DNA of 64,000 nucleotides from Halichondria panicea (GCF_963675165.1 NC_087385.1:1028001-1092000); one strand, 5' to 3'. Shown: positions 33,445-47,560, numbered from the stretch's first letter. Notes: generated by a model from the sequence alone, not told the origin. Numbers and translations are program-made.

Positions 33445-36400
33445 CTAGTCTGAATCGCTCTCACTGCTTGAACTATCACTGAAGTTTCTCCCACCTTCGT
33501 CCACGCCCAAATACTTGTCTGTCACAAAGTCACATGACTCGAGGTTACGCAATGCTTGGTGCACATGACGAGGAGTGATCACCCTCTCTTGACACAGCTC
33601 CCCCTCCACGAGATTCCCCGCCTCCTGGGTCGCTTGTACGAGGATGGAACGTAGAAATCGGGCACAGGACATATAGATCATGTGCTCCACCACATGTGCG
33701 TACATACGATCTATAACAGCAGGGTAAACCCTGATTCCAATATTCGCCGAAGTTTGTTGAATCCATTTCAGTTCTGGGGTTTGTGGGATTCTGAATCGAG
33801 GTACAGAAGTGTCTTCGCTACTTGTCGAGGGTTTACTTGGGACAGTGGGAACTGTTTCAATATCCAGTTCTTGATTTAGCTCCTGCAAATGTTCTTGTCT
33901 AGTTAGCTCATCTTGTAGGGTGAGGACCTCGGAGAAAGTGGAAGTAGAAGTGGAGAGAGTAGAATGTTCTAATTGTTTCAAACGTTTCGAACAGTTCTTG
34001 TGAATATTAGATACGACCGAGTAGCTGTCTTCACCGGGAACTTCCTGGGGTGGGCGGAGCTGACACCCACAGTATTTGCAGAACCCAGAGTCGAGGGTGT
34101 TGGTAATGGCATCCAGTGGAGTGTAGCCATTCCTCCGACACCACTGAACCACCTGGAGACCGGGGGAGGAGTAACAATACACGAGCGTAAACATAATTAT
34201 GGACATAACTCTATTCTAATTTCAAACAGATTACTGTAACAATACATGTCATGTACATAACTTGTAGAGCAGAGGCTTGTTTAAACAATTCGGTTGTTTT
34301 ACCATGTACAGTTGGCTCTGTAACCAGAGTTCTGATCCAAATTTCTGATGCTTAGAAGGAGCTCTTTCAGGTGGTACATGTTGTATGGTCAAATCCTAAC
34401 TTTGGAACGAGCCATAATTTCCTATTTTCACATGGTATTTTGTCAAAAACAGGCTCAAAAGACTTTAGACTTTAACACATCATCTGAAAGCCTCTCTCTA
34501 AGATTTCAGATTAACGTTATTGGACCAATGGAACTAAAGTTATGGCTGTTCAAAAATGAAACCAGCCTACCGTATAAATTGTGGTCATTCTAATAAGCAG
34601 ATCACCCTCTATGGTTAAAAAAGCCCCCATAGCATGTGTTTGAACATACCATCTCTATAATTAAAGCCACTGTTGGTCTGTCCCAAAGGTGACCGTTATT
34701 CACTGTATGGACATGCATGCACACTCACCTGTTTAGTTGTAAGCACAGCTGGGATCCTCAGCTGTCTCTCCACTTGATGCTTCACGGCCACGGCTCTCAT
34801 CCACTCTGAGGCACGTCTCCGTCCCACCGCCCACGCCTGGAACTGTGCAAGTGAGGAGGCCGACAGCAGGAACCCATCGTTAGGACTTTGACGCCCATAT
34901 AAGGGAATACTACGCACTGCAACGTGGAGACATTTGTCCAGGTTGGTGGTGAGGACTTGGGCCGAGGAGGTTTCCGATTTTACTCGTGACACATCAGAGT
35001 TTGGAACAGAGCTTTCTCGTGAGAGGCTGGGTGTGGGCGTGGGCGAGGGCTGTGACGTGTGAATGGTGACGACGGTGGTACAGTAGTCGTGGTCGAGGAT
35101 GATGGAATCGTTGGAACCTCTCTCGATAGGTAGCGAGATGTGTTGGATAACCACTGGGGAGTCAGACTTGCGGGAGGACTTGGGTACGTACTCGCAACAC
35201 CTGGCAGCCAGTAGCTCCGGTTCTTTCTCCTCCTCCACTTCCATAGCGTCGTCTTGATTCAGTTTTATGTCATTTTCGTCAGAGAACACCGGAATCGCAT
35301 CTCCGTTTGGATCAGTGGTGGATATCTCTCTGACCTCGCTCACGTCCAGGTTACTGTCAAGTCCGTTGACGAGTGGGTTGATCCCATTCTGAGCACGCTC
35401 CTTGAGTTGCTTCACAGCCAGAGCAGGACCTGAAGCAGAACAAGCAATGTGAGGGTAATGAGGGGGTACAGTACATGTACATAAAAATTACACAAGGGGA
35501 AATCCCCAAGATCAGCACTGGAACAAGGGAAACATTGATCCCTACAATTGTAAATTACATATACATGTACATGTACATAAGAGGACACGCAAGCATTAAC
35601 ATTATATAATAGCCATCGAGTACAATTTACATTGGGGTACTGACCTATATCTGTGACCACTGAGAGGTCAAGGTCCACCACAGTCTCCGCCCCCAGTGTC
35701 TGATGTCCAGTATGCGTTCGGTCGAGCATGAGGTTGTGAATAATGTCCGCAGGTTTATTGTAATTGTCCGCAAACTCCAGCTGCACTCGAATGGGGAATT
35801 CCCCCCAACCCAGCTTGGTCAGGTGGAAGGGAGGCTTGCTGATGACGATGATGTCATGAGGATGGTAGCTTGGATGAAGGAAAAACCTACAGTGTGTGTG
35901 CGTGTGTGTGTAGGGGGGGGGGGGGGGGGGGTGTTTTAGTGTGAGTAGCAACATTACTAAAAGTCTCACACTATAAGATTAACGACCGTGTATTGTTTAC
36001 GAGTACTATACAAAATAGGCATAAATTATATAAAGACACTATAATAATTATGTATACAATAGACGATTAATTTACCTTTCAGGTAACAATACGATAACCT
36101 CCATAGCACTGTAACAGTCGTACGTACTCTATCCTAGCTAGCTTATTTCATGAACATGACACTTCTACTGTAACCATAAGAGGAGCATTCCTCTCTAATG
36201 AACACACACCTCACTGCCTTCACGAAATGACTAATGTCTGGTTCACTCTGAGAGCCACGCACATAGGCCATCCACTTGTGAGTGGAGCCTCCACACTGAG
36301 AGGAGGGGTCCAGGAACTGAGACGTGTTCCCTACTATAATCCGCTTCTTCCGATAAAACCTCGACTCGAGATCAGAAGACAATTCCTCCTTGTCATGTGA

Positions 36401-36937
36401 CTGATCATGTGATTTCAAAGGGGGATCAGGGGGTGGGCATACAGGTTGTATTCTTGTCGTTGTTGGAGTGGTCATAGAATTATCCCGAGTGTCTATTAAA
36501 GTTCCATTGACCACTTCTTCACTTTCCATAGGCTCGTCTTTAATTTTCACTTCTTCAGATATTTTACTCTCTTCAGATGCACAGCTCTCGAGTGGTGTGC
36601 TCTCTTTAGAAACATCAGCGTCCTTATCGTTGAGTTCATCGATTGGCTCTTCCTCCTTGACCTCCGGACCCTCGATGGCCGCTTCCTCGAAGTTGTCCCA
36701 GCTGCTCTGCACTCCAATGTTCTCCTGACTGTAGTCTAGTTCCGTTGGATAGAATCCAGCTGATCCATAATGCTGAGCAAGCACTCCCATACGTAATCGC
36801 TGTAGCATAAGCTTTGCCAGGCGTATTCGATCCTCTATCTGTGTGAGCTCTGCTTCTTTGTAGGTCAGCTCTGCCCCAAACTGTTCGGCAATTATGCTTC
36901 TCATTGAAGCTTCTTTATCCGGTGGCTCACTAGACAT
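33445..36937 (-). CDS. YEATS2: YEATS2, YEATS-domain subunit of the ATAC acetyltransferase complex
   Basis: Four exons: 36937-36210, 35886-35645, 35429-34729, 34152-33445; 2,379 nt, 792 aa, shorter than human YEATS2 (about 1,420) mainly in the disordered middle. I start at MSSEPPDK; in-frame ATGs at 36,955 and 36,994 are alternatives. Residues about 1-50 match the conserved helical N-terminus. The acyl-lysine-reading YEATS domain (about 195-320) shows [36 protein letters not shown] and LGAETVVDL. Residues about 480-570 match the WxxGxRRAxEWxRA and [12 protein letters not shown] region. About 686-773 is the histone-fold segment ([20 protein letters not shown]) that in human YEATS2 pairs with NC2-beta. 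It ends in an acidic Ser/Glu/Asp tail. In animals the protein reads acetylated or crotonylated H3K27 for ATAC; nuclear. Confidence 0.95.
34325..34570. repeat. Dispersed repeat in YEATS2 intron 3
   Basis: Loosely inverted ends around 34,345-34,375 and 34,490-34,560, and clear similarity to 25,055-25,140 in CPSF1. Probably an old MITE family. Confidence 0.6.
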
Positions 36938-37462
36938 TTTGTACCTATTGTGCATGTGGTGAGGTTTGAGGGGGATAAAATTAGTTTTTTGCATACATAC
37001 GAGACTACGGATGGCTAGAGTGAATGCATAAGGAGCTCACCTACAAGATGGTGGTGTGTGTGCAGCTGGAAAGGTGGTGGGGGATAAGGGTAGACTTTAG
37101 GAGTACGCCACGTGTGGGGCCCACAACTAGTCTATACTTTTAAGTTAACTTTCAGTGTTTGTAATACGTTTAATTAGAAAGAATAGTAGACGATTATTAC
37201 CCTATCGCACAATTGCCACATTCATTTCATTAATTGGCCGCGGCTTTGCTTGATTAATTGCTATGTGCTTTCATCATTAAATTGATACATGCAAATAAAC
37301 CACCAGAATTAAGAATAAAATTTTTCATTAATAATTATATATCATGGAGCATTTTGAGGATTAATTATAAGAAGTGCAAAAGATATACAAACAAACGAAC
37401 ATAGAAATACATATATATTGAGAGCTGGTTCACAAAAGTTGATTTTATTATATGGATTGTTT
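36938..37462. other. YEATS2 upstream region and thrombospondin 3' flank
   Basis: About 525 bp between the YEATS2 start and the thrombospondin stop, both on the minus strand. AT-rich in the part next to the thrombospondin stop; no further gene seen. Confidence 0.5.
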
Positions 37463-40400
37463 TTATGCTTGACATTGAGATAGTGCTTCTTGTTGCTCGT
37501 GACTGAGGCATCTGTACGATAAATCAGAGAACAACAAATCGGCTTGCTCAAACACGTAGAGTCCGAGTCGGCCACCCTTGACCATGTTGTCACACACACA
37601 ACCAGTGTCGAGGAACATCCCAGCTTCAGTGTACATTCTTAATCTGTGCAGGAAAGAGGAGTATCATTAAAACTTTGCAAAAAATAAAGTTGTTCTGCAG
37701 GCAAGTATAACTATAGCGATTACTACACACATAATTCAAAAGATGCCCGGCATGTCTGTACTACGCTAGGATCTATATGGCATGGCATGCAGAGGAGAGG
37801 AGGCTTATTATGAGTTACGGGAAAGAATGCATTGTAGTTTGTAAGGTCTATTATGGTAGAGGTGACTAGCGTGTGAAGAGAATGTTTGGAACGTAGCGAT
37901 AATTGGACTGCTTACTCAACATTATCACATGAATCAACTTCAGGGATATAACTTATAATTTTAAAGCGGAGGAGGCTACTACAATTATGCATTTTTTAGA
38001 CCTCAACATAACTACGACAGAGTACGCTAAGCTAGCTAGCTCGTGAATGAAGATAGTTACCTCATGCAGCCGGGTTCTGATGCATACTGCATGTTCCATC
38101 TGTACGCTTTCTTATCGGCCCATCCTCTGTTCTCGGGATCATGGTACAGCATCTTCACCTAATGATCAAAAGAGAGAGTGAATGTATGGAATGTGCAATG
38201 ATTCTAATTACACTAGGTGCGGTAACAGGGTATATTGAAATATCGAAATGATCAAAGTGCGATATGCACACACCTAACAAATGCTATTTTTATTGCAAGC
38301 TTTGAAGTTCCCTATAACACTATTCACTGCATGGCCTGTTGCTAGGGACGTGGGCAATGGGAACATTTCTAATATTATTATGTAATTATGTATTATTGGA
38401 CTTTGCAGAATGCAGGATATGATAGATCAACTTGTTCCGCCCCATTAGTTAAGACCCACTTACTTGGTCTTTGGTATTTCCTGAATTCCAGAGAGCGTTT
38501 CTCAAAAACATCCCAGGTCCTGTAGCGGAGTTTATCCTCTGGATTTGAACTCCTTTCTGTAGAAAGAAAAAAGATAGCACATTAATAATTATTATTTGTA
38601 TAAAACAATTATTATAACTATTTCATAATTATTGGAGAAGCTGGAAAAATGCTTACCTCAGCATGTGCTCTAAACGGATAGGACTTCCAGTATCGCTGAC
38701 TTCGCTGTTTCCACGACACCAGGTTGAATCGTTTGTTGCTCTGATAGTTGAACACAAAACCAGCATAGTCGTCATCCAGAAAAGTGTTGACAAAGAATGT
38801 TCCGTTAAACTCCACGTTTGTGAATCGATCTTTGCCCACCAGAATACCGGGTCCTGAGCTGGCTGTTTGACGTACCTCTGTGCCCTGAGGGGAGAGTAGG
38901 AAAAAACAGGTAAATACCATCACACAAACAACTCAAAATCTGCATAATTATGCTAGATTAGACTTCAGACTTGCAGTGAATACACACGCATGCGCAGTGA
39001 TGCTACACAATTTTTGGTTGTTTCAACTCACATTATTATAGGTTTGCCATACTGGCTTGTCCTTGCTCTTAACTCCGGTTTCCAGACCAACTTCCAAGAA
39101 CTGGGTGAAATCTGTCACTGAGATTCTTGGGTCCTCAGGGCATACGTCCTTAGAGTCTGGCACGCCGTCACCGTCTGTATCACTCTCACACACATCACCC
39201 ACGCCATTACCTGCAGGGGGGGGGAACATTGTAAAAGCCATGTTGTTGATAGAGTTCTAGTTTGGATATGAAAAACGTTAGCTTGTACTCACTTGTCATT
39301 CACACAAAGTACATGCAAAGCAAGCTATATACATGTACGTACAACAACAACCTAATCTCACCATCTTCATCAGCCTGGTCTGGATTGGGCACTTGGAGGC
39401 AGTTATCAGACAAGTCAAAGACTCCATCGCCATCGCTATCATGGTCGCACATGTCACCCACACCGTCACCATCAGTGTCCACCTGGTCACAGTTAGGTTC
39501 CTCCGGACAAGTATCGAGGTTGTCTTGGATACCATCTTCGTCCACGTCGATATCGTTGTCACAAGCGTTGCCGACACCGTCTTGATCTCTGTCATTCTGT
39601 ATGTGTGTGTGGTAGAGGTGGGTGTGACTATGCTGCATGTACATGCATATTGTTTACCTACTTTAATTAGGAACAATGCCACTTAACTTTTATCACCTAA
39701 CTCTGTTGAGTGCTAACTAGCACAAAACAAAAAAAACTACTCACCTGGTTGCTATTGGAAATAGTAAGGCAGTTATCACACAAATCTCCGGCTCCGTCTT
39801 TGTCCATATCTTCTTGGTTAGGATTGAATATGAATGGACACACGTCCATTACGTTCAAGTAACCATCTCCATCGAGATCAGGGTCGCACGCATTCCCAAT
39901 AGTATCTCCATCAAGATCTGACTGTCTCCTGTTTCGATGATAGGGGCAGTTATCACATTCATTTCCGACAGTATCCCAGTCAGAGTCGTACTGTTTGGGG
40001 TTGTACACTTGAGGGCAATTATCCTGAGAGAGAGAGGGGGCGGGGTGAGTACGTGTAATAAGTTTAGAGCTATTGTTAGACTTACTCTGGAATTTTCAAC
40101 ACCATCATTGTCAGCATCATCGTCACACACATCACCAATGCCATCTTTGTCTCCATCTTGTTGTCCACTGTTGGGAGTTTTCGGACAATTATCCTATGTG
40201 TGTGTGTGTGTGGGTGGGTGGTGTGAGTGTGTGTGTGTGGGTAGTGGATGACATGCGTGTATACGACCATCTAAAAGCAATTCCTACTAAGAGTTTATAT
40301 AATGACTACCGGCTAATCAAAACGTGACTAACCATAAAACAAACAATTCCGAAAATCAATAACTTCCAATCCCACAATAAGCATAATTACATTCATTGCA

Positions 40401-40593
40401 TTGGAATCTAATCTCTAATTGCATGCATGGCCAATAAGGAGGTGACCTTTGTACTCACCACTCGGCAAGGAGGATGGTCGCATCCAATAGTGAGTAGGGT
40501 GTTTGGTATACCATCAAGATCACCATCTGGACTGCACTCCTTCCCGTTACCAATCATACCAATAGGACACTGTGTGTGTGTGTGTGTGGGTGT

Positions 40594-40630
<37 letters not shown>

Positions 40631-43600
40631 TGGGTGTGTGTGTGGGTGGGTACTATATATTATTAGTGCATGCAAAAGATGCATGCATTATGCATACTCC
40701 ATATGACTGTGTTGTTTGTGTGTGTACCTACCTCACAATGAAACTCTCCCACGGCATGATTAATACAATACTCCTTCTGTGCACAGTGATGCATATCAGC
40801 TGCACAAGGATCGGCCACAACACAGTCAGTGAGTCCACTCTCCACATAGCCTTCCAGAAAGCAAGAGCCACAAGCAAACGATCCGAGTGTGTTCTCACAT
40901 TCCCTGAGCTCTGAGCAACCTCCATTTGTATCCTCACACTCGTTCACATCCATACAACCCTATAGTGGTGTGTGTGAGTGTGTGTGTGTGTGTGAGTGTG
41001 TGTGAGTGTGTGTGTGTGTGGGTGTGTGAGTGTGAACGAGTCTTGTCACACATTAGGTGATGAATGCATGAGCTATGCACGGAATAGTGGCAGGTGAGTA
41101 CCCTAGACTAATCGAATCAGTTGAATATGAGGATATAATCTACAATGACTCGATTACAAGAATAGCACCATAAAGAAGAATGCTGACAGAATATTGAAGG
41201 TCTTCTGTCGTGCTTATTTGCAGAGATCAATGTACACAAATCAAGTGTCTGGGAGCCCAATTAAAAAAACACATTCCAAGGTAATTCAATACGCTGCTAG
41301 AATGGGTTTCAGTTATTGGCAAGTATTTCTTGCTGGCTACTCTTGTTTCGTTGCTCTTCTTCAAGCAGTCACTGCCTTAGTAGGGAGGGAATGCTACTAA
41401 TATAGTGCTACACACTTAAATCCGATACAGTTTCGTTATTGTTGGTGCAACTGTAATTCTAACATAGGTATTGTTATGCCGTAATTATGGTATTTTATAT
41501 CCCCAAAAATTCCACACCATTCTCAACATCGTTCGCACTATTCAAGCAAACTTTGTTTGCACACAATTTACTCCACTAACCTGAACAAGAGAGTTAGCCT
41601 CCTGAAGGTCGTAGCCTCTGAGAGCATCACCATGGAAACCAGTCGGACACTCTCCACATTGATAACCTTCGTCAAGGTCGGTGCACTCAACACCTGGGTA
41701 ACAAGGGCTGACCTCCTCGCACTGCAGGGAGAATAGTTAGTTGTTATAAGCACTTGTTTGTGCATGAGTTGTAAACAATACGGAATTCTTGTGGCATGCA
41801 ACAACAGAAGGTGAAGCTGTACAAGTACAGATGGTGGTATAACGGAGACGAAATGGTATTATTTACAGAGGTTAATTGCAGGGGTTTACTCACCTCGTTG
41901 ACCAGTTCACAGTGTACACCATCTCCCCTCATGCCTCTAGGGCAGGCTCCACACTCATAGTCTGTGTCAGTGATCTTCTTACAAGAGACTTGCTCATTGA
42001 AGCAAGGATGGCCATTATCAATACAAGGGTCTGTGTGAAAACAACAGGAGAAGTGAATAATGCACACCTAAATAATTATGCAGAAACACAGCAATAATTT
42101 TTTGCACCATTATTTTGCATACTTCATAGGCAATGCATGCAGATTGCATAACAAGTATACACTGTTGCTTGCATGCAGGTGCAATACTTACCAGGGCAAG
42201 CTTGTGTGTTACATTGCTCCACTTCAGTTCTATCTCCTTCACACTCTTCACCACCAAATTTCTCCACATTATAATCCCTCATACGTTCCCGAGTTCCAAT
42301 GTCACATGATTTGCTGCAAGACGACCAATCAGAGAAGGGCAGCCACTCGCAATCGATGGGGCAATGACGTTCAAAGCATGGCCTAGCATCAGAAGCATCT
42401 CCTTCGCAATCGATACCTCCAAATTGGGGTGGAGGGTTGGTACAAGATCTACTGCGTGCTTGAGTTCCATTGGCACAGGTCACACTGCAAGCAGTCCACT
42501 CTGACCATACAGTCCAGTCACCATCAACTGTAAGAGTGTGAAAAAGAGTGTTAATGAGTGTGTGTCTGCATGCATTATGCATTATGCAATATATATAAAT
42601 ATGCTGTGTGCGCGATATACTCACTGGGACAGTTGTGAGTGTTACAATCGAGTGATTCGGTTGCTGCTCCCTCGCAACGAGCTCCTCCGTATTTCTCTAC
42701 CAGTTGCTCTCGACGACGAAACTGTTGACCGCCCCCGCATTCACGACTGCAATTACCCCACTCTCCCCATGGCATCCACACACAGTCAACTGCATGGAGA
42801 TAGAAAATTTGGCAATAAAGACTTGTTTTCGCTGGCAAAAACACATCTTATGCATGCTCTTTGCATGTAATTAACACCTAATTACAACTTATTGTTTTTG
42901 GGGCTAAAACATTAATTTTTGCATGAAGATACTGTGTATTTAAAATTTCATGCTTGCATTTGCAGTCTCATGCAGTCCCATGCATGTACTCACCTGGACA
43001 ATGCCTGAGGAAGCAGTCTTTGATTTGCTCTGTCTCTCCCTCGCAATCTTTGCCTCCGTGCTCAGGTGCTGGGTCTGTGCAGCTACGACTGCGATACTGT
43101 GTCCCATTACTGCAGCTGACAGTGCATGCAGTCCACTCGCTCCACGGGGTCCAACCACCATGTACTGTGAGGGAGGGGTGGGAATATGCCTTATTTGTTG
43201 ATGAATTTCAATGCTATGCACATTCTTTCGCATGCATGCAAACTACATCAAAGCTCATGAATCACATTTGAAACACAGTGAAGAATGCACACTGTTACAG
43301 CAAGCTATGAATGCATGCAACATGCATGTAGTGTACAGTATACATGTGACTTACCTGGGCAAAAGTGAGTGTTGCAATCCTTAATCTCGACCAAATTTCC
43401 GGTACAGTCCAATGAAGCAGCTCCGTCAGTTTTGCACTGTCTCATTCGACTTTGCCTCCCTCCCCCGCACTCACGAGAGCACTCTGTCCATGGCGACCAA
43501 TCGGACCAGGAGTTGGGCTTGGGTCGTTTATCCTCTGTCACATTATTTCGGGAATCATCTTCCGGTCCGACTCCAAAACTGAGCTGACTGAGATATTCGC

Positions 43601-44127
43601 ACGTCTCACAGCACACACCGGGAAGCTTGTATGGCGGTTTGCCATCTTCACACATTTCAATTTTGTCGCAAATCGTTGAAACTATTTGAATCTTCTGACC
43701 AGTCTGCAGAGCAAAAAAAATCAACAACAGGTAAAAGTTTGTCATCAATTAATGCAGGTTTGTTCCATGTATATATACTTACAAGGCATTTATATTTTTG
43801 ACATGCGTTATCAGGATTTTGCACTGAATCTCCTTCTTTGAGTACTGGATTTCCGACCATGTCGATTTCGCAGTATTGTTGTTGGTCATCACACTGCAAG
43901 AAAGAGATAAAGGTATAATATTTAGTAACGATAGTGCATAAAATATTAGTAGATGCACTCACGTCACTCACAGAGATACCATTGCCTCCAATCGATGGAC
44001 TCACTTGGCCTGTAGAGTTGCAGAATATGCAGTATAATATTTAATGCACTAATGCAAAATGCAAGACAAACTTACATAGTGCTCCACAGAGGAGAGTGGC
44101 CATTACTAGACCAGAAAACTTCCACAT
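37463..44127 (-). CDS. Thrombospondin-like matrix glycoprotein (VWC, 5 TSP1, EGF-like, TSP3, TSP-C)
   Basis: Exons: 44127-44076, 44009-43963, 43893-43783, 43703-43355, 43164-42994, 42789-42625, 42527-42192, 42030-41894, 41721-41581, 40959-40732, 40569-40459, 40193-40086, 40023-39745, 39596-39362, 39210-39032, 38884-38657, 38556-38464, 38158-38061, 37643-37463; about 1,082 aa. Signal peptide [21 protein letters not shown] module about 34-110 (ends GVCCETCE). Five TSP1 repeats about 130-410 (each W-x2-W-x2-C, for example [10 protein letters not shown]). EGF-like modules about 411-579, one with a calcium-type DVNECED start, one with RGD (41,929-41,921). Calcium-binding TSP3 repeats about 616-850 (DxDxDGxGDxCD). 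L-lectin-like TSP-C about 850-1082 ([20 protein letters not shown]). It resembles vertebrate TSP1/2 but lacks the N-terminal laminin-G domain, and no obvious oligomerisation coiled coil is seen. Secreted; cell-matrix adhesion is inferred from family. Confidence 0.93.
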
Positions 44128-44473
44128 CTTCTTTCTGTTCGTTTATTTTCTGAATCAGTCTATTCTACTAAATGAAGAACTGAGAAAATGCCAACACAGG
44201 ATAGACTTAAGTAGAGCAGGCAGAGAGAGATGACATGTGAATTCCCTGCATTCCATTACACCCACTCAACAAGTAGCTAACCAGAGTGTGTACATGTGTG
44301 TGTTCCCTTGTGGTTTGTGGCATGTACATAATGAGCACTAATCAACCCACAATGACGCACATCCTTACAACTTGATGGTGGCCATGTGGGTGGACAAGTT
44401 ATGAATAATAGATGAGGTATGCAGACACTGTGTGATTAGACCCTTGACTCCAACTTGATGTGGGTGGTACAAG

Positions 44474-44989
44474 CATAGATTGAAGAGTTAGAGGGATAGG
44501 AAACGGAGTGGTGCACGTGATGATTTTACATTGAATCTGCAGTGGAGCCTCGAAAATTATCCGCGCTACGCCCTATGAACGAGGCTATTAACCACATTTT
44601 TGCCGGGTAACTCCCAAAGCTGTGTTTCCTCGAGACATCATCTCTTTCAGCAACTTATAACACGCCTAGTCCATGAGCCACGTGTAGTACTTGCTAATGA
44701 CTGACCACACCCAGTAAAAAGAGACTTTCCAATAAAGTTATATGTTCCCAAGGCTGTTTTAGAGCTATTGGAACATGTAACGTGTAAGCGTGCTGGTTAT
44801 GACTACTACAATAGGTATAGACCTTGAAATATAAGTGAGTTGCACGGACTAAGCACAGTTACTTGTAGTTTATTATGCACTGAGTGTAGAAATAGATATT
44901 GTTGTGATGGCCTCGATTAAACCGCAGCGTAGCGCGGATGTTACTCGAGATACAAACCGTTTCCTATCCCTCTAACTCTTCAATCTATG
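44474..44989. mobile_element. 516-bp MITE with 7-bp target duplication
   Basis: Terminal inverted repeats of about 33 bp begin CATAGATTGAAGAGTTAGAG at 44,474 and close at 44,989. Further inner complementarity lies at about 44,552-44,577 against 44,928-44,952. Direct repeats GTACAAG flank it at 44,467-44,473 and 44,990-44,996. Well preserved, so probably young. Lies about 350 bp upstream of the thrombospondin start. Confidence 0.9.
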
Positions 44990-45924
44990 GTACAAGATAT
45001 GAATTAAAGTGAAGCATAATCTGTGCAGACTGTAGGTGCTTTTGACAGTGATTCTTTGATGACCGGACGCCCGCCATTGTGCTTGCACATGTTCACTCCA
45101 CAGCTTCTCTAACAACAGTGGTCATGCATAAAACCACCACTATATAGTTGAATGCACTCCACAGCCCTGATTTCACTTTATTGACGACTAGGGGAACAAA
45201 TCCGCTTTGACTTAAAACTACAGTGGTCATTACTAGTATATCACTATTACTATATAAGATGTTGTTGAAATACAATCGTATTGATAGTGACGTAGGAGTG
45301 CAGTGACATTCGGGGCAAAAATAATAATTCATGAAAACTCGTTAGAATCAAATTGTTATCACTGGATAGAGTTATGCAAACACTACCCACTACGTTCCAA
45401 ACCACCCACCAGAGAATACCAACACATACACCTACGTGTAGTTACATAGCTACCGTCAATGAGCATTCTTAACGACATTCAATAGTCTCATACATAAGCT
45501 TAGAGATTAGTAACGTGCATTCAAGTAATGCATAACACAGGTGGGCCCTACATACGCACGTACACATCATGAGAAAGAACACATCGATATAAATTAAAAG
45601 AACAAATGCAATAATTAGTTTGATTTGCTTGAAAGATTCCGACTCACTCCCTGCAAGATCAAATGTAACACAACCGCCATAACCATAGGGAGTACATGCA
45701 CACATGGTGTGTTCAGACACAGAACAAGGTTTAGCGATGTGCCCGAGTCAATTTTGACTGTTGGTTTCGTAAACTACTGTCGATTAATCAGATGTTTACC
45801 AGCAACTCAGCAATTAACAAACAAAACACAAATTTCAATTAATAACTGATCACATTTCCTACATTATAATCAGTTGATAGTGGTGCATGGGACATCTGGA
45901 GGCAATTAAACTGTGCACCTTGCG

Positions 45925-46010
45925 GCCATGATGTAGGACTGAGGGTAGAGGCCATGATGTAGGGCTGAGGGTCTATAGAGGCCATGATGTAGGGCTGAGG
46001 GTAGATACCT
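45925..46010. repeat. Short tandem repeat, three units of about 27-32 bp
   Basis: Three copies of GGCCATGATGTAGGGCTGAG with slight variation. Confidence 0.85.
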
Positions 46011-47283
46011 ATGCATAAATATGTAGTGCTCTCTCTTGGCATGTTGTGGCTAAAGACTTTACTAATGGCAGTACTTACTCACAAACCTTATTGTGTCTTT
46101 CTGTTACTAATTAATTGCCATAACATTCTGAAAACAATGCAAACATCACAGTATCGATTACTTGGCTAGTTAGTAGCAACACCAGCAGTTCACACCATGA
46201 GAGGATGGGTGTGAATGATACCATGGCAACAGCGTACCGGAGGGTTAGAGCCACATAGTTCCAGTCTGCCAGGGTAGACCTCAGCAACACACCGCCTAGC
46301 TACTGAATTAAAGAGTTCACCCTAAAATAGTTTTGGTCAGCCATGCAGACCTTGGAGAATGTTGGACGCATAACTGTTGTATCCATCTGTCACAGTGGTC
46401 AGACCTCTGACCTGAGCTACAGACACTCACATATTTTAATTGATAGACAATACCGAAGATTTGATGATATCATTCACACGCGGTGCAGAAGCTGGTAGCA
46501 GCTGGTAATGGGAGATAACAATATTATTGACATACTAGCCTGCAAATACATACAAAATGTACATCCGAGCCCATATCGTACAAGTATAATACTGAGAATT
46601 AATAGTTTGATATCGTGGAATTTCAGAATTTGAGGTTTCTATAAACACATCAGTATTCATCGATCATTATGCTTCTAAGAAATGCTGGAGTCAGAGCTTA
46701 TCAGCGAGTAAGCAAATATTTTGCATGTCAAAGATATGAGATCATCTACCCTGAGGCTATAGGTACATGTAGTTGTCACAGATGCTAATAGGCTGCCTAC
46801 TCTAACAGAGAGTGGGGAGGCATGCCAGTTGGATGAATTATACACATATTACGGAAACCTATATTTAGAAGCTGAGATAATCAGCTACGGCGCCACTCTT
46901 AATTACATAAGTGTGGTTAGTTTCCAGGGTGCTAGGTGGGGCTGAAAAATATATATTCAAGAGGTACAAATGTACACGCACTGGGTGCCAAAACAAACTC
47001 GGTACTATGGGAGGCTTGTGTGCCATTAACACATGGTATGTAGCTTAATAGCAGTAACTACCTAGCAACTAGCGTAGGTGGCCTTTGTAGTACACATGGT
47101 ATGCCTATTAGACAATGAGCGAAAAAATCCACAAAGTCTGCGCCAGCTGAAATATGCCCACTCATTTCTACTGTTTCAAGGTGGGGTAATTGGTAGGAAT
47201 GCTCAGACAAACCACAGGCTTCGTGTACACTAAGCCACACAACCACTTTAAAGGAACAGGCAACACAATAACAATTTAAATGT

Positions 47284-47560
47284 GTGTACACCATGGGGGG
47301 TAGCAGTACGAGGATATTATGGGGGTAGCATCGTGGGGGGTGGCAGTACGAGGATACCATGGGGGTAGCATTGTGGGGGGTAGCAGTATGAGGATACCAT
47401 GGGGGGTAGAAGCACGAGTAAACCATGGGGGGTAGCATCGTGGGGGTAGCAGCATGAGTACACCATGGGAGGTAGCATCGTGGGGGGTATTAGTACAAGT
47501 ACACCATGGGGGGTAGCATCATAGGGGGTATCAGTACAAGCATACTGTGCCCCATCCCGT
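47284..47560. repeat. G-rich minisatellite
   Basis: About nine to ten alternating units built on ACCATGGGGGGTAGCA and TCGTGGGGGGTAGCAGTACG, diverged from one another, with G runs of four to six bases on the plus strand. Confidence 0.9.

Noticed and set aside
39262-39686. Plus-strand and alternate-frame ORFs of 107-128 codons
   Set aside because: They are shadows of the thrombospondin TSP3 exons, whose GAT/GAC-rich calcium motifs keep other frames open.
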